A stretch of DNA of 64,000 nt from Vibrio pomeroyi. Its GTDB lineage: Bacteria > Pseudomonadota > Gammaproteobacteria > Enterobacterales > Vibrionaceae. The first letter of the stretch is position 1. The number at the start of each line of letters is the position of its first letter. The stretch spans positions 3,410,001 through 3,474,000 of the forward strand of contig NZ_AP025506.1 in the NCBI RefSeq assembly GCF_024347595.1, given 5' to 3'. This document shows, one piece after another, positions 1 to 9,283 of the stretch. The notes beneath the pieces are model-generated. The model had not been told where the DNA came from and ran no database searches. It was given only the letters and a program-made list of their open reading frames with translations. A program made the position numbers and the translations under genes.

Positions 1-1364
1 TTCCACTTAAGAAAAACGTTGATGAAGCGCTGACTAACCCTGAAGTGAAGAACATCGAGAAGGTTGTAGTATTCAAGCGTACTGGCGGTGATGTTGCTTG
101 GCATGAACACCGTGATGTGTGGTGGCACGATGCTATTGCTAATGTATCGGCAGATTGCCCACCAGAAGAGATGAATGCAGAAGACCCACTATTCATCCTT
201 TATACCTCAGGCTCAACAGGCAAGCCTAAAGGTGTTATGCACACCACAGGTGGTTACCTTGTTTATGCAGCAATGACATTCAAATATGTATTCGACTACC
301 AAGAGGGCGAAACCTTCTGGTGTACTGCGGATGTGGGTTGGATTACAGGTCACACATACCTTGTTTACGGGCCGCTTGCCAATGGCGCTAAAACTATTCT
401 GTTTGAAGGCGTGCCGAACTACCCGAACACAAGCCGCATGAGTGAAGTAGTCGATAAGCACCAAGTGAATATTCTTTATACTGCACCAACGGCTATTCGT
501 GCACTAATGGCGAAAGGCAACGAAGCCGTTGAAGGCACTTCTCGTGACAGCTTAAGAATCATGGGATCAGTGGGTGAACCTATCAACCCAGAAGCATGGG
601 AGTGGTACTACAAAACAATCGGTAATGAGCAGTCTCCAATTGTTGATACATGGTGGCAAACTGAAACGGGCGGCATCTTAATCGCCCCACTACCGGGCGC
701 AACCGACCTAAAACCAGGCTCAGCGACGCGTCCATTCTTCGGTGTACAACCGGCACTAGTTGATAACATGGGTAACATCATTGAGGGCGCAACTGACGGC
801 AACCTCGTCATTCTAGATTCTTGGCCGGGCCAAATGCGTACCGTTCATGGCGATCATGACCGCTTCGAACAGACTTACTTCTCTACGTTTAAAGGCATGT
901 ACTTCACCAGTGATGGCGCTCGTCGTGATGAAGACGGCTACTACTGGATTACTGGTCGTGTTGATGACGTACTTAACGTGTCTGGTCACCGTATGGGTAC
1001 TGCAGAAATTGAATCGGCTCTAGTAGCGTTTGATAAGATCGCAGAAGCAGCGATTGTGGGTATCCCTCATGATATTAAAGGCCAAGCGATTTACGCTTAC
1101 ATCACGCTCAATGATGGCGAGTTCCCAACTGCTGAACTTCATAAAGAAGTGAAAGACTGGGTACGTAAAGAGATCGGCCCAATCGCAACGCCAGATGTGC
1201 TGCACTGGACCGACTCATTACCGAAAACTCGTTCAGGTAAAATCATGCGTCGTATCCTGCGCAAGATTGCTACCGGTGATACAGGTAACCTAGGTGATAC
1301 ATCTACTTTGGCAGACCCAAGTGTGGTTGATAAGCTGATTGCCGAGAAAGCAGAACTGGCATAA
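1..1364 (+). CDS. acs: Acetyl-CoA synthetase, 3' part (5' end outside the window)
   Basis: AMP-forming acetyl-CoA synthetase, which activates acetate to acetyl-CoA through acetyl-AMP in the cytoplasm. The frame is open from base 3, so about 453 C-terminal residues are present and the N-terminal part is cut off by the window edge; the GTG at 45 is internal. Visible adenylating-enzyme motifs are the phosphate-binding loop [11 protein letters not shown], the [10 protein letters not shown] segment, the hinge region [15 protein letters not shown], and the C-terminal [11 protein letters not shown], whose last-domain lysine is the catalytic lysine and known acetylation site in this family. A hairpin terminator follows 47 bases after the stop. 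Identification is firm; regulation cannot be judged because the promoter is outside. Confidence 0.97.
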   Translation, partial: PLKKNVDEALTNPEVKNIEKVVVFKRTGGDVAWHEHRDVWWHDAIANVSADCPPEEMNAEDPLFILYTSGSTGKPKGVMHTTGGYLVYAAMTFKYVFDYQEGETFWCTADVGWITGHTYLVYGPLANGAKTILFEGVPNYPNTSRMSEVVDKHQVNILYTAPTAIRALMAKGNEAVEGTSRDSLRIMGSVGEPINPEAWEWYYKTIGNEQSPIVDTWWQTETGGILIAPLPGATDLKPGSATRPFFGVQPALVDNMGNIIEGATDGNLVILDSWPGQMRTVHGDHDRFEQTYFSTFKGMYFTSDGARRDEDGYYWITGRVDDVLNVSGHRMGTAEIESALVAFDKIAEAAIVGIPHDIKGQAIYAYITLNDGEFPTAELHKEVKDWVRKEIGPIATPDVLHWTDSLPKTRSGKIMRRILRKIATGDTGNLGDTSTLADPSVVDKLIAEKAELA

Positions 1365-1410
1365 GCAACCAGTCACACCCTGAATAACTGTTTAAAACAG
1401 ACCTTACCTA

Positions 1411-1437
1411 AACCGTCACCTATGTGGCGGTTTTTTT
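1411..1437 (+). terminator. Intrinsic terminator after acs
   Basis: A hairpin with arms AACCGTCA / TGGCGGTT (one mismatch) is followed by seven T residues on the plus strand, the usual form of a Rho-independent terminator. Confidence 0.85.
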
Positions 1438-1545
1438 ATGGCTGATCTTGATCTCAAATATCCCGCCCCAAATTAAGGCTAAGGCGCTTTTTTGTTAAGT
1501 TGGTAACAATTCCACGCTGTATCAATAGGAGATTAGACCAGTAAA

Positions 1546-1576
1546 TTGCTGCGATTTGCGCTGAATTAGCTATAAT
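1546..1576 (+). promoter_or_regulatory. Candidate promoter for aroQ-accB-accC
   Basis: A perfect TATAAT at 1571-1576 is preceded by TTGCTG at 1546-1551 with a 19-base spacer, longer than ideal. It lies about 110 bases before the aroQ start in an otherwise AT-rich, gene-free stretch (1365-1686). Only sequence resemblance supports it. Confidence 0.45.
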
Positions 1577-1686
1577 CTGGTTCTAATTTTTAAATTTGGG
1601 TTTTTCTCACTAGAAATTAACCGCAAATTTTCAATAAAATGGCAACATTCACGTTCGTAAACACGATGAAGGAAGATAGCCCCACG

Positions 1687-2136
1687 ATGTCTACAAAGTT
1701 TCGCATTCTAGTTTTAAATGGCCCAAACCTTAACCTGTTAGGCCTAAGAGAGCCGGCACACTACGGTTCTCAAACACTTGACCAGATTATTAGCTCATTG
1801 ACCGAGCAAGCGAAAGCACACGATGTTGAGCTATCTCACTTACAGTCAAATCGCGAGTATGAACTAATTGAAGCGATCCATAGTGCTTATCAAAATGTTG
1901 ATTTTATCATTATCAACCCAGCAGCCTTCACACATACCAGTGTGGCACTGCGTGATGCACTACTTGGCGTTGCAATCCCATTTATTGAGGTCCATCTATC
2001 GAATGTTCACGCACGTGAACCATTCCGTCACCACTCTTACCTATCTGATAAAGCAGAAGGTGTGATTTGTGGCTTAGGTGCCCAAGGTTATCAATTTGCT
2101 TTGACCGCTGCGCTCAGCAAGCTCAACTCAAAGTAA
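1687..2136 (+). CDS. aroQ: 3-dehydroquinate dehydratase, type II
   Basis: Type II dehydroquinase, catalysing 3-dehydroquinate to 3-dehydroshikimate, step three of the shikimate pathway to aromatic amino acids. The protein from 1687 is 149 residues, the usual size of this dodecameric family. It shows the N-terminal [17 protein letters not shown] signature with the catalytic tyrosine soon after (HYG), the [13 protein letters not shown] segment, [16 protein letters not shown], and [18 protein letters not shown]. An in-frame ATG exists at 1639, but family members start close to the ILVLNGPN strand, so the ATG at 1687 (MSTKFRIL) is preferred; a purine-rich AAGGAAG lies about 12 bases before it. 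It is directly followed by accB and accC, the arrangement seen in many gammaproteobacteria. Confidence 0.95.
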   Translation: MSTKFRILVLNGPNLNLLGLREPAHYGSQTLDQIISSLTEQAKAHDVELSHLQSNREYELIEAIHSAYQNVDFIIINPAAFTHTSVALRDALLGVAIPFIEVHLSNVHAREPFRHHSYLSDKAEGVICGLGAQGYQFALTAALSKLNSK

Positions 2137-2210
2137 ACATAAACAACGAACTATTACTAACCTACTCAGTCATAGAGTAAGTTCAATTAACAGATAAAGA
2201 GAAAGAAACA

Positions 2211-2669
2211 ATGGATATTCGCAAAATCAAAAAGCTAATCGAATTGGTTGAAGAATCTGGTATTTCTGAGCTAGAAATCTCTGAAGGTGAAGAGTCAGTA
2301 CGAATCAGTCGTAACAGCACTGCACCTGTAGCACCTGTTCAATATGCAGCAGCTCCAGCTCCTGTAGCAGCGGCAGCAGCTCCTGCGGCGGCGGCACCTG
2401 TAGCAGCAGAAGCAGCGGCTCCAGCAGTTCCAGCGGGCCACCAAGTTCTTTCTCCAATGGTTGGTACTTTCTACGGCGCTCCAAGCCCAGACGCAAAACC
2501 ATTCGTTAAAGTTGGTCAATCAGTAACAGCTGGCGAAACTCTATGTATCGTTGAAGCAATGAAAATGATGAACCAAATCGAAGCTGATAAGTCTGGTGTT
2601 GTTACCGCTATCCTAGTTGAAGATGGTCAACCAGTAGAATTCGACCAAGCTCTAGTAATTATCGAATAA
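2211..2669 (+). CDS. accB: Biotin carboxyl carrier protein of acetyl-CoA carboxylase
   Basis: BCCP, the 152-residue subunit that carries biotin between the biotin carboxylase and carboxyltransferase sites in the first committed step of fatty-acid synthesis. The N-terminal helical segment (1-35) is followed by a flexible Ala/Pro-rich linker (about 37-76) and the biotinyl domain. The biotinylation motif EAMKMMN places the modified lysine at residue 118. The linker is strongly repetitive at DNA level, which produces long spurious open frames on the other strand. The modifying enzyme BirA is also in this window (33744-34709). The gene precedes accC by 15 bases, indicating one transcript. Purine-rich AAAGAGAAAG upstream serves as the ribosome site. 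Confidence 0.98.
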   Translation: MDIRKIKKLIELVEESGISELEISEGEESVRISRNSTAPVAPVQYAAAPAPVAAAAAPAAAAPVAAEAAAPAVPAGHQVLSPMVGTFYGAPSPDAKPFVKVGQSVTAGETLCIVEAMKMMNQIEADKSGVVTAILVEDGQPVEFDQALVIIE

Positions 2670-2684
2670 TAGAGAGCACTCATT

Positions 2685-4028
2685 ATGTTAGATAAATTAG
2701 TAATCGCGAACCGTGGTGAGATTGCACTACGTATTCTGCGTGCATGTAAAGAGCTTGGCATTAAAACGGTAGCTGTTCACTCAACAGCTGACCGCGATCT
2801 TAAGCACGTACTGCTTGCAGACGAAACCATTTGTATCGGTCCAGCTCGTGGTATCGATAGCTACCTAAACATCCCTCGTATCATCAGCGCAGCTGAAGTT
2901 ACAGGTGCAGTAGCCGTTCACCCTGGCTACGGCTTCCTATCTGAAAATGCAGACTTTGCAGAACAGGTAGAGCGTAGTGGCTTTATCTTTGTTGGCCCTA
3001 AAGCTGAAACTATTCGCATGATGGGTGACAAAGTGTCAGCTATCACGTCGATGAAGAAAGCTGGCGTACCTTGTGTACCAGGTTCTGACGGTCCTCTTGA
3101 CGACGACGACGCGAAAAACAAAGCGCACGCTAAGCGCATTGGTTTCCCAGTAATCATCAAGGCATCTGGCGGCGGCGGCGGTCGTGGTATGCGTGTTGTT
3201 CGTTCTGAAGCAGAACTAACAGAAGCTATCGCGATGACTCGTGCTGAAGCAAAAGCATGTTTCAACAACGACATGGTTTACATGGAGAAATTCCTAGAAA
3301 ACCCACGTCACATTGAAGTACAAGTGCTTGCAGATGGCCAAGGTAATGCTATCCACCTAGGTGAGCGTGACTGTTCAATGCAACGTCGTCACCAGAAAGT
3401 TGTGGAAGAAGCACCAGCTCCAGGTATCACTGAAGAAATGCGTAAGTACATCGGCGAACGTTGTACTCGTGCTTGTCTTGAGATTGGTTACCGCGGCGCA
3501 GGTACATTTGAATTCCTATACGAGAATGGTGAATTCTACTTCATCGAAATGAACACACGTATCCAGGTTGAGCACACGATTACTGAAATGGTAACGGGTA
3601 TCGACCTAGTGAAAGAGCAACTGCGTATTGCTGCTGGTCAGCCTCTATCATTCACTCAAGATGATATTAAGCTGCGTGGCCACTCAATCGAATGTCGTAT
3701 CAATGCTGAAGATCCAGTTCGTTTCCTACCTTCTCCAGGTAAGATTGAACGTTTCCACGCACCAGGCGGCATGGGCGTACGTTGGGAATCTCATATCTAC
3801 ACAGGTTACACAGTGCCACCACACTACGATTCAATGATTGGTAAGCTGATCACTTACGGTGAGAACCGTGATGTTGCTATCGCTCGTATGAAGAACGCAC
3901 TGGGTGAAATGATTGTTGAAGGTATTAACGTTAATACTGAACTGCAACTGTCTATTATGAACGACGAAAACTTCCAACACGGTGGTGCGAACATCCACTA
4001 CCTTGAGAAGAAGCTTGGTCTGCAATAA
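2685..4028 (+). CDS. accC: Biotin carboxylase subunit of acetyl-CoA carboxylase
   Basis: Biotin carboxylase, which uses ATP and bicarbonate to carboxylate the biotin on BCCP. It is 447 residues, matching the single-subunit bacterial enzyme. In order: the N-terminal domain [30 protein letters not shown], the ATP-grasp glycine-rich loop [14 protein letters not shown] (about residues 159-172), the [20 protein letters not shown] stretch, and the metal/substrate site [10 protein letters not shown]. The residues after that histidine are TITEM here, where E. coli has PVTEM. It ends with a strong hairpin terminator 39 bases after the stop. Confidence 0.98.
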   Translation: MLDKLVIANRGEIALRILRACKELGIKTVAVHSTADRDLKHVLLADETICIGPARGIDSYLNIPRIISAAEVTGAVAVHPGYGFLSENADFAEQVERSGFIFVGPKAETIRMMGDKVSAITSMKKAGVPCVPGSDGPLDDDDAKNKAHAKRIGFPVIIKASGGGGGRGMRVVRSEAELTEAIAMTRAEAKACFNNDMVYMEKFLENPRHIEVQVLADGQGNAIHLGERDCSMQRRHQKVVEEAPAPGITEEMRKYIGERCTRACLEIGYRGAGTFEFLYENGEFYFIEMNTRIQVEHTITEMVTGIDLVKEQLRIAAGQPLSFTQDDIKLRGHSIECRINAEDPVRFLPSPGKIERFHAPGGMGVRWESHIYTGYTVPPHYDSMIGKLITYGENRDVAIARMKNALGEMIVEGINVNTELQLSIMNDENFQHGGANIHYLEKKLGLQ

Positions 4029-4066
4029 AACTAGCCCTAAGTAATCGGTTCTTTTAAGAACATTTA

Positions 4067-4098
4067 AAATGCTCACTTCGGTGAGCATTTTTGTTTTT
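4067..4098 (+). terminator. Intrinsic terminator after accC
   Basis: Perfect 11-bp stem AAAATGCTCAC / GTGAGCATTTT with a TTCG loop, followed by a T-rich tract. It closes the aroQ-accB-accC unit. Confidence 0.93.
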
Positions 4099-4214
4099 AG
4101 AGCCCCGATAAACTCAATCTTTAATCCCCATTTTATTCCGTGGGGTTTTGGTGAATTTGCTCATATTTTCTGCTAGACTCGCCATCCAATTTTTCTCATA
4201 TAGAAGATGCAGCC

Positions 4215-5102
4215 ATGCCTTGGATTCAAATCAAGCTTAATGCTACCAATGAAAATGCCGAACAAATCGGCGACATGTTAATGGAAGAGACTGGTGCTCT
4301 TTCTGTAACTTTCCTGGATGCACAAGATACCCCTGTATTTGAGCCTCTGCCGGGTGAAACTCGCCTTTGGGGTGATACTGACATTCTCGCGCTTTACGAC
4401 GCTGAGACTGATACTGGTGTCGTTCTAGCGCAGATTAAAGCAAGCAACATGTTCCCTGCAGACTTTGCTCATAAAGTAGAGCAAATTGAAGACAAGGATT
4501 GGGAACGTGAATGGATGGACAACTTCCACCCAATGAAGTTTGGTGAGCGTTTATGGATCTGCCCTAGCTGGCGCGATATCCCTGAACCTGACGCTGTAAA
4601 CGTAATGCTGGATCCAGGTCTTGCATTCGGTACAGGTACTCACCCAACAACGGCATTGTGTCTTGAGTGGCTTGAAGGTCTAGACCTTACAGGCAAAACC
4701 GTGATCGATTTCGGTTGTGGTTCAGGCATCCTAGCGATCGCAGCGATCAAACTTGGCGCAGCAAAAGTTATCGGGATCGACATTGATCCTCAAGCTCTGC
4801 TTGCATCAAAAGACAATGCACAACGCAATGGCGTTGCTGAGCAACTAGAAGTGTTCTTGCCACAAGATCAACCTGAAGGTTTGCTGGCTGACGTGGTTGT
4901 TGCCAACATTCTTGCAGGTCCATTACGTGACCTTTCAAGCATCATTAAAGGCCTAGTTAAGCCAAATGGTGTGCTGGCGATGTCGGGTGTTTTAGATACA
5001 CAAGCGGAAGATGTTGCGACTTATTATCGTGATGAGCTTCACATTGATCCGATCATCGAGCAACAAGAGTGGTGTCGTATCTCTGGTCGCAAGCAAGGCT
5101 AG
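4215..5102 (+). CDS. prmA: Ribosomal protein L11 methyltransferase
   Basis: PrmA trimethylates the N-terminus and lysines of ribosomal protein L11, using S-adenosylmethionine. The 295-residue protein has the N-terminal L11-recognition domain (about 1-60), the [16 protein letters not shown] linker, and a Rossmann methyltransferase domain. This contains [11 protein letters not shown] and the SAM-binding loop [15 protein letters not shown] (about 164-178), then the acidic DIDP and motif [12 protein letters not shown]. Its substrate L11 is encoded by rplK in the same window (29110-29538). It lies between the accC terminator and the dusB-fis promoter, so it probably has its own promoter in 4099-4214, though none stands out. 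Confidence 0.97.
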   Translation: MPWIQIKLNATNENAEQIGDMLMEETGALSVTFLDAQDTPVFEPLPGETRLWGDTDILALYDAETDTGVVLAQIKASNMFPADFAHKVEQIEDKDWEREWMDNFHPMKFGERLWICPSWRDIPEPDAVNVMLDPGLAFGTGTHPTTALCLEWLEGLDLTGKTVIDFGCGSGILAIAAIKLGAAKVIGIDIDPQALLASKDNAQRNGVAEQLEVFLPQDQPEGLLADVVVANILAGPLRDLSSIIKGLVKPNGVLAMSGVLDTQAEDVATYYRDELHIDPIIEQQEWCRISGRKQG

Positions 5103-5162
5103 ACAAGACTTTGGGCGCTAATTGATTGAATTTTATGCAAATTACAAAAACAATTTGTAAAT

Positions 5163-5206
5163 GCTCAAATATTAGTCTTTTCACGCAGCGAAAAAATGCG
5201 TAAAAT
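5163..5206 (+). promoter_or_regulatory. dusB-fis promoter with a Fis-binding site and GC-rich discriminator
   Basis: TTTTCA (5178-5183), a 17-base spacer and TAAAAT (5201-5206) are followed by GCGCGCCC, a GC-rich discriminator typical of promoters under stringent (ppGpp) control. Immediately upstream, 5163-5177 matches the degenerate 15-base Fis consensus at every constrained position (G...YR.....YR...C with an A/T core). This fits the known growth-phase control and autorepression of fis in enterics; occupancy here is inferred. Confidence 0.8.
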
Positions 5207-5241
5207 GCGCGCCCTTGCTGGTACAGAACTGTGATGACGTT

Positions 5242-6210
5242 TTGAAAATCGGAAATTATCAACTTAAGAACAATCTAATCGTCGCTCCAATGGCTGGCGT
5301 AACGGATAGACCATTCCGTGAGTTGTGTCTTCGCTATGGTGCGGGGATGGCAGTCAGTGAAATGATGTCCTCCAATCCTAAGGTTTGGAAAACGTCGAAG
5401 TCTCAGCAGCGTATGGTACATGAAGGCGAATCGGGCATTCGTTCAGTACAAATCGCTGGTGCAGATCCACAGCTTATGGCCGAGGCTGCTCAATTCAATG
5501 TCGATAACGGTGCGCAAATCATCGATATCAATATGGGTTGTCCAGCCAAAAAAGTGAATAAGAAGCTTGCGGGCTCTGCCCTACTTCAGCATCCAGAACT
5601 CATTGAAGAGATCTTGAAGGCTGTCGTAAACGCAGTCGACGTTCCAGTAACGTTAAAGACTCGTACAGGCTGGGATACAGATAACAGAAACTGTGTCCAA
5701 ATCGCTAAAATAGCCGAAGACTGCGGCATACAGGCACTTGCCCTTCACGGGAGAACTCGCGCTTGTATGTACAAAGGTGAGGCAGAATACAAACACATTA
5801 AAGCGGCGAAACAAGCTGTATCTATTCCGGTTATTGCTAACGGTGATATCGATAGCCCGGAAAAAGCTAAGTTTGTGCTGGAGTACACCGGCGCTGACGC
5901 TTTGATGATTGGTCGTCCTGCCCAAGGTCGTCCGTGGATTTTTAACGAAATCCTACACTATTTGGAAAACGGCACCACGATGGACCCACTACCAATCTTG
6001 GAAGTGAAGGACATCATGCTTGGTCATGTTAACGCTCTGCATGAATTCTATGGAGAGTTTTTAGGCCCTCGCATCGCTCGTAAGCATGTGGGTTGGTATC
6101 TAAAAGAGCATGAACAAGCGAGTGAGTTTCGCCGTACCTTCAACGCACTCGAAGCAGGTGATCTGCAGCTTGAGGCGCTAGAAGGTTATTTTGATAACGT
6201 TGCACCATAA
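5242..6210 (+). CDS. dusB: tRNA-dihydrouridine synthase B
   Basis: FMN-dependent reductase that makes dihydrouridine in tRNA D-loops. The TTG at 5242 gives a 322-residue protein starting [11 protein letters not shown], matching the usual DusB N-terminus and length; an in-frame TTG at 5215 would add nine residues that the family lacks and would sit almost on the predicted transcription start. Motifs: [16 protein letters not shown], the catalytic-cysteine segment [18 protein letters not shown], and [12 protein letters not shown]. No clear Shine-Dalgarno precedes the TTG. A four-codon frame ATG-ACG-TTT-TGA (5234-5245) ends across the start codon. fis follows 23 bases downstream in the same operon, as in enterics. 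Confidence 0.93.
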   Translation: MKIGNYQLKNNLIVAPMAGVTDRPFRELCLRYGAGMAVSEMMSSNPKVWKTSKSQQRMVHEGESGIRSVQIAGADPQLMAEAAQFNVDNGAQIIDINMGCPAKKVNKKLAGSALLQHPELIEEILKAVVNAVDVPVTLKTRTGWDTDNRNCVQIAKIAEDCGIQALALHGRTRACMYKGEAEYKHIKAAKQAVSIPVIANGDIDSPEKAKFVLEYTGADALMIGRPAQGRPWIFNEILHYLENGTTMDPLPILEVKDIMLGHVNALHEFYGEFLGPRIARKHVGWYLKEHEQASEFRRTFNALEAGDLQLEALEGYFDNVAP

Positions 6211-6233
6211 TTACGAGAAGAGCTAGACCGAAT

Positions 6234-6530
6234 ATGTTCGAACAAAATCTGACTTCAGAAGCATTGACAGTGACTACAGTAACATCACAAGACCAAATCA
6301 CGCAGAAACCACTACGTGATTCAGTGAAAGCATCATTGAAAAACTACCTTGCTCAATTAAACGGTCAAGAAGTCAGCGAGTTATACGAACTAGTATTAGC
6401 TGAAGTTGAACAGCCACTACTAGACACCATCATGCAGTACACTCGCGGTAACCAAACTCGCGCAGCAACTATGATGGGTATCAACCGCGGTACTCTTCGC
6501 AAGAAACTTAAAAAATACGGCATGAACTAA
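6234..6530 (+). CDS. fis: DNA-binding protein Fis
   Basis: Nucleoid protein and activator of rRNA/tRNA promoters in fast growth; also shapes DNA in recombination and replication. It is 98 residues, exactly the E. coli length. The N-terminal beta-hairpin region (about 1-26) is followed by four helices; the C-terminal helix-turn-helix is [22 protein letters not shown] (split about 74-95), nearly identical to the enteric protein. It is the second gene after dusB and is closed by a strong terminator. Its probable targets in this window include its own promoter and the three rrn promoters. Confidence 0.98.
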   Translation: MFEQNLTSEALTVTTVTSQDQITQKPLRDSVKASLKNYLAQLNGQEVSELYELVLAEVEQPLLDTIMQYTRGNQTRAATMMGINRGTLRKKLKKYGMN

Positions 6531-6556
6531 TCGTTCTTTCGTAATTAATTGAATTG

Positions 6557-6592
6557 AAAGCCAAGCTCATTGATTGAGTTTGGCTTTTTTTT
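6557..6592 (+). terminator. Intrinsic terminator after fis
   Basis: Hairpin with arms AAAGCCAAGCTCA and TGAGTTTGGCTTT (one G-T pair) followed by eight T residues. Confidence 0.93.
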
Positions 6593-6651
6593 GGCTTGTC
6601 GATTGAGTACCAGACAGAATCTAGTACCTGAACTGGCTATGAAAGCCGCTG

Positions 6652-7083
6652 TTAGCTACAGCAACGCCCCTTATCAAGGTTTGCTGAGTCCAAAGCTGCC
6701 AGAATAGAACAATGGCTCGCATCGTCGTCTATGTGACCACAACACGCATCATTAATTTTCTTGAGTGCAGTACGAATCTTGGTGAGCTCGGTAATCTTCT
6801 CATCAATCATCTCCAGCTTGGCTGTGGTAATCGACTTCACTTCGGCACAACTGTGCTGTGTCGCTTCCAAGCGAATCTCAAGCAATTCTTTAATCTCATC
6901 CAAACTCAGCCCCAACTCTTTGGATTTGAGAATAAAGGTCACCTGTTTCTGGTTATTTTCATCATAGAGACGATAACCCGACTCACTGCGACTGGCTGGC
7001 GCAATCAGGTTATTCTTCTCATAAAATCGCAAGGTATCGGCCGTCACACCGCATCGTTTCGCTAATTCACCGATCTGGAACAT
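6652..7083 (-). CDS. zntR: MerR-family zinc-responsive regulator ZntR
   Basis: MerR-type transcription factor that activates zinc-export genes by untwisting a long promoter spacer. Starting at the conventional MFQIGELAKR methionine (7083), it is 143 residues; an upstream methionine would add eight. The winged HTH is at residues 1-70 (CGVTADTLRFYEKNNLI), followed by the dimer helix. Metal-ligand residues are in ZntR-like positions: Cys79 (HSC), Cys114-Cys115-x-His117 (ACCGH) and Cys125 (HCSILAAL). A C-terminal tail ending GRCCS adds two cysteines. No zntA is present in the window, so the target promoter is elsewhere. Confidence 0.88.
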   Translation of the reverse strand: MFQIGELAKRCGVTADTLRFYEKNNLIAPASRSESGYRLYDENNQKQVTFILKSKELGLSLDEIKELLEIRLEATQHSCAEVKSITTAKLEMIDEKITELTKIRTALKKINDACCGHIDDDASHCSILAALDSANLDKGRCCS

Positions 7084-7171
7084 GTTTTTTCCTACTCTTT
7101 CGTCCATTCCACAATTAACCTTATCGTTACTTTTCAGGCTGAAATGGCACTTTTCATAATTAATTTTGAGA

Positions 7172-7216
7172 TGCCAAACGATTGCGCGAGCTTTTTTGTA
7201 ATAAATTAGTTAGAAT
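7172..7216 (+). promoter_or_regulatory. Probable PurR operator and promoter of purH-purD
   Basis: A 16-base near-palindrome at 7172-7187 with core CCAAACGATTGCG matches the PurR consensus at 11 of 16 positions. It is followed by a -10-like TAGAAT at 7211-7216; the -35 is poor. The long leader (about 190 bases to the purH start) shows no other recognised element. The rest of 7084-7408 also holds the zntR promoter on the other strand. Confidence 0.6.
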
Positions 7217-7408
7217 CTGCGCCATCAAATTTGGAGTTGGTTATCTTATAGCTAGATCATAAGACAAACCCAAAAGGTCTTTACCAAAACTGGCCAATAT
7301 TTTATCTCTTACTGGTATCTAAGATAATCCACGCTAAGAAGATAGAAACAAGTTCTTTTTTGGCAAATATCTTTATTTTAACCCCATGAATTTGAGGAAG
7401 ATGGAAGC

Positions 7409-9001
7409 ATGAATAACGCTCGTCCAATTCGCCGCGCTCTAATCAGCGTATCAGACAAAACTGGTATCGTTGAATTTGCACAAGCTCTTGCTAACCGTGG
7501 TGTAGATATCCTATCTACCGGTGGCACTGCTCGCCTGCTTGCTGAAAAAGGCATCTCTGTTACAGAAGTATCTGACTACACTGGTTTCCCAGAAATGATG
7601 GATGGCCGTGTTAAGACTCTGCACCCAAAAGTTCATGGTGGTGTTCTAGGCCGTCGTGGTCAAGACGATGACGTGATGGAAACTCACGGTATCAACCCTA
7701 TCGATATGGTTGTTGTAAACCTATACCCATTCGCAGAAACCGTTGCTAAAGAAGGTTGTACCCTTGCTGATGCTGTTGAGAACATCGACATCGGCGGTCC
7801 TACAATGGTTCGCTCTGCAGCGAAAAACCACAAAGACGTGACTATCGTTGTGAACGCTCACGACTACGAGCGCGTTGTTGCTGAAATGGACGCGAACGAG
7901 AAATCTCTAACGCTAGAGACTCGCTTCGACCTAGCTATCGCAGCATTCGAGCACACAGCTTCTTACGACGGCATGATCGCAAACTACTTCGGCACTATGG
8001 TTCCTAGCTACGGCGAGAACAAAGAAGGTGACGAAGAAAGCAAATTCCCTCGCACGTTCAACCAACAGTTCGAGAAGAAACAAGACATGCGCTACGGTGA
8101 GAACAGCCACCAAGCAGCAGCATTCTACGTTGAAGCAAACCCAGAAGAAGCGTCAGTGTCTACTGCTCGCCAGATTCAAGGTAAAGCACTTTCTTACAAC
8201 AACATCGCTGACACTGATGCAGCACTTGAGTGTGTGAAAGAGTTCGACCAGCCAGCATGTGTAATCGTTAAGCACGCTAACCCATGTGGTGTAGCACTAG
8301 GTGAAAACATCCTAGAAGCTTACGACCGTGCATTCAAAACAGACCCAACGTCTGCATTTGGCGGCATCATCGCTTTCAACCGTGAACTAGACGCTGCAAC
8401 AGCAACAGCTATCACTGAGCGTCAATTCGTTGAAGTTATCATTGCACCTTCTGTTTCTGCTGAAGCAGTAGAAATCGTAGCGGCTAAGAAAAACCTTCGC
8501 CTACTTAAGTGTGGTGAATGGACAACTAAGACAACTGGTTTTGACGTTAAACGCGTTAACGGTGGCTTGCTAGTTCAAGACCGCGACCAAGGCATGGTAT
8601 CTGAAGATGACCTTAAAGTGGTTTCTAAGCGCCAACCTACAGCTGAAGAGCTAAAAGACGCGCTATTCTGCTGGAAAGTAGCGAAGTACGTTAAATCTAA
8701 CGCTATCGTTTACTCGAAAGGCGACATGACTATTGGTGTGGGCGCAGGCCAAATGAGCCGCGTTTACTCTGCGAAAATCGCAGGCATCAAAGCGGCAGAC
8801 GAAGGTCTACAGGTTGAAGGTTGTGTGATGGCATCGGATGCATTCTTCCCATTCCGTGACGGTATCGACGCGGCAGCAGAAGCTGGCATTAAGTGTGTTA
8901 TCCAACCAGGCGGCTCTATGCGTGATGACGAAGTTATCGCAGCAGCAGACGAACACGGCATGGCGATGATCTTTACAGGCATGCGTCACTTCCGCCACTA
9001 A
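7409..9001 (+). CDS. purH: Bifunctional AICAR transformylase / IMP cyclohydrolase
   Basis: Catalyses the last two steps of de novo purine synthesis: formylation of AICAR from 10-formyl-THF, then ring closure to IMP. It is 530 residues. The N-terminal cyclohydrolase (about 1-200) shows [20 protein letters not shown] and the [15 protein letters not shown] segment. The C-terminal transformylase has the catalytic Lys-His pair in [10 protein letters not shown], then [13 protein letters not shown] and the GMRHFRH end. The ribosome site GAGGAAG lies about 10 bases before the ATG. It heads an operon with purD, with an ERIC-like repeat in the 282-base gap. Confidence 0.98.
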   Translation: MNNARPIRRALISVSDKTGIVEFAQALANRGVDILSTGGTARLLAEKGISVTEVSDYTGFPEMMDGRVKTLHPKVHGGVLGRRGQDDDVMETHGINPIDMVVVNLYPFAETVAKEGCTLADAVENIDIGGPTMVRSAAKNHKDVTIVVNAHDYERVVAEMDANEKSLTLETRFDLAIAAFEHTASYDGMIANYFGTMVPSYGENKEGDEESKFPRTFNQQFEKKQDMRYGENSHQAAAFYVEANPEEASVSTARQIQGKALSYNNIADTDAALECVKEFDQPACVIVKHANPCGVALGENILEAYDRAFKTDPTSAFGGIIAFNRELDAATATAITERQFVEVIIAPSVSAEAVEIVAAKKNLRLLKCGEWTTKTTGFDVKRVNGGLLVQDRDQGMVSEDDLKVVSKRQPTAEELKDALFCWKVAKYVKSNAIVYSKGDMTIGVGAGQMSRVYSAKIAGIKAADEGLQVEGCVMASDAFFPFRDGIDAAAEAGIKCVIQPGGSMRDDEVIAAADEHGMAMIFTGMRHFRH

Positions 9002-9002
9002 T

Positions 9003-9132
9003 TTCCTCTTCGTATTTGGCACTGTGGCGTCGTTAGCTACTTTCGCCCACCCCGGTCACATAGCAGGCTATGCTCCCGGGGATGGGCTCAATTGCTGCCT
9101 AGCCACATCACCAACTACTTTGAGCAAAACTT
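9003..9132 (+). repeat. ERIC-like imperfect palindromic repeat between purH and purD
   Basis: The purH-purD gap carries a GC-rich imperfect palindrome centred on 9045-9087, with arms GCCCACCCCGG and CCGGGGATGGGC around an inner ATAGC/GCTAT stem. It is preceded by CCTCTTCGTATTT and followed by CTCAATTGCTGCC. From memory these match the layout of ERIC/IRU intergenic repeats of enterics and vibrios. It should fold in the mRNA and may affect purD expression. The remaining gap (9133-9283) contains a second segment (CGCGGAGCTTATGAC near 9209) that resembles another common gammaproteobacterial intergenic motif, less certainly. Confidence 0.6.
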
Positions 9133-9283
9133 ATAATTTTGTTTTTTAAATATTCCGATATTTGAAATACGTAGAGCAAGTCAGTGACTTTAGTTCAAGG
9201 AAAACACGCGGAGCTTATGACTATAAGTGAGCATGTTTGACACAGAAATAAAGACTCTGAAGCAGCTATAAGGATTTTAAAAC

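Noticed and set aside
2295-2519. Cys/Arg-rich minus-strand frames over accB
   Set aside because: Shadows of the Ala/Pro-rich linker codons of AccB on the opposite strand.
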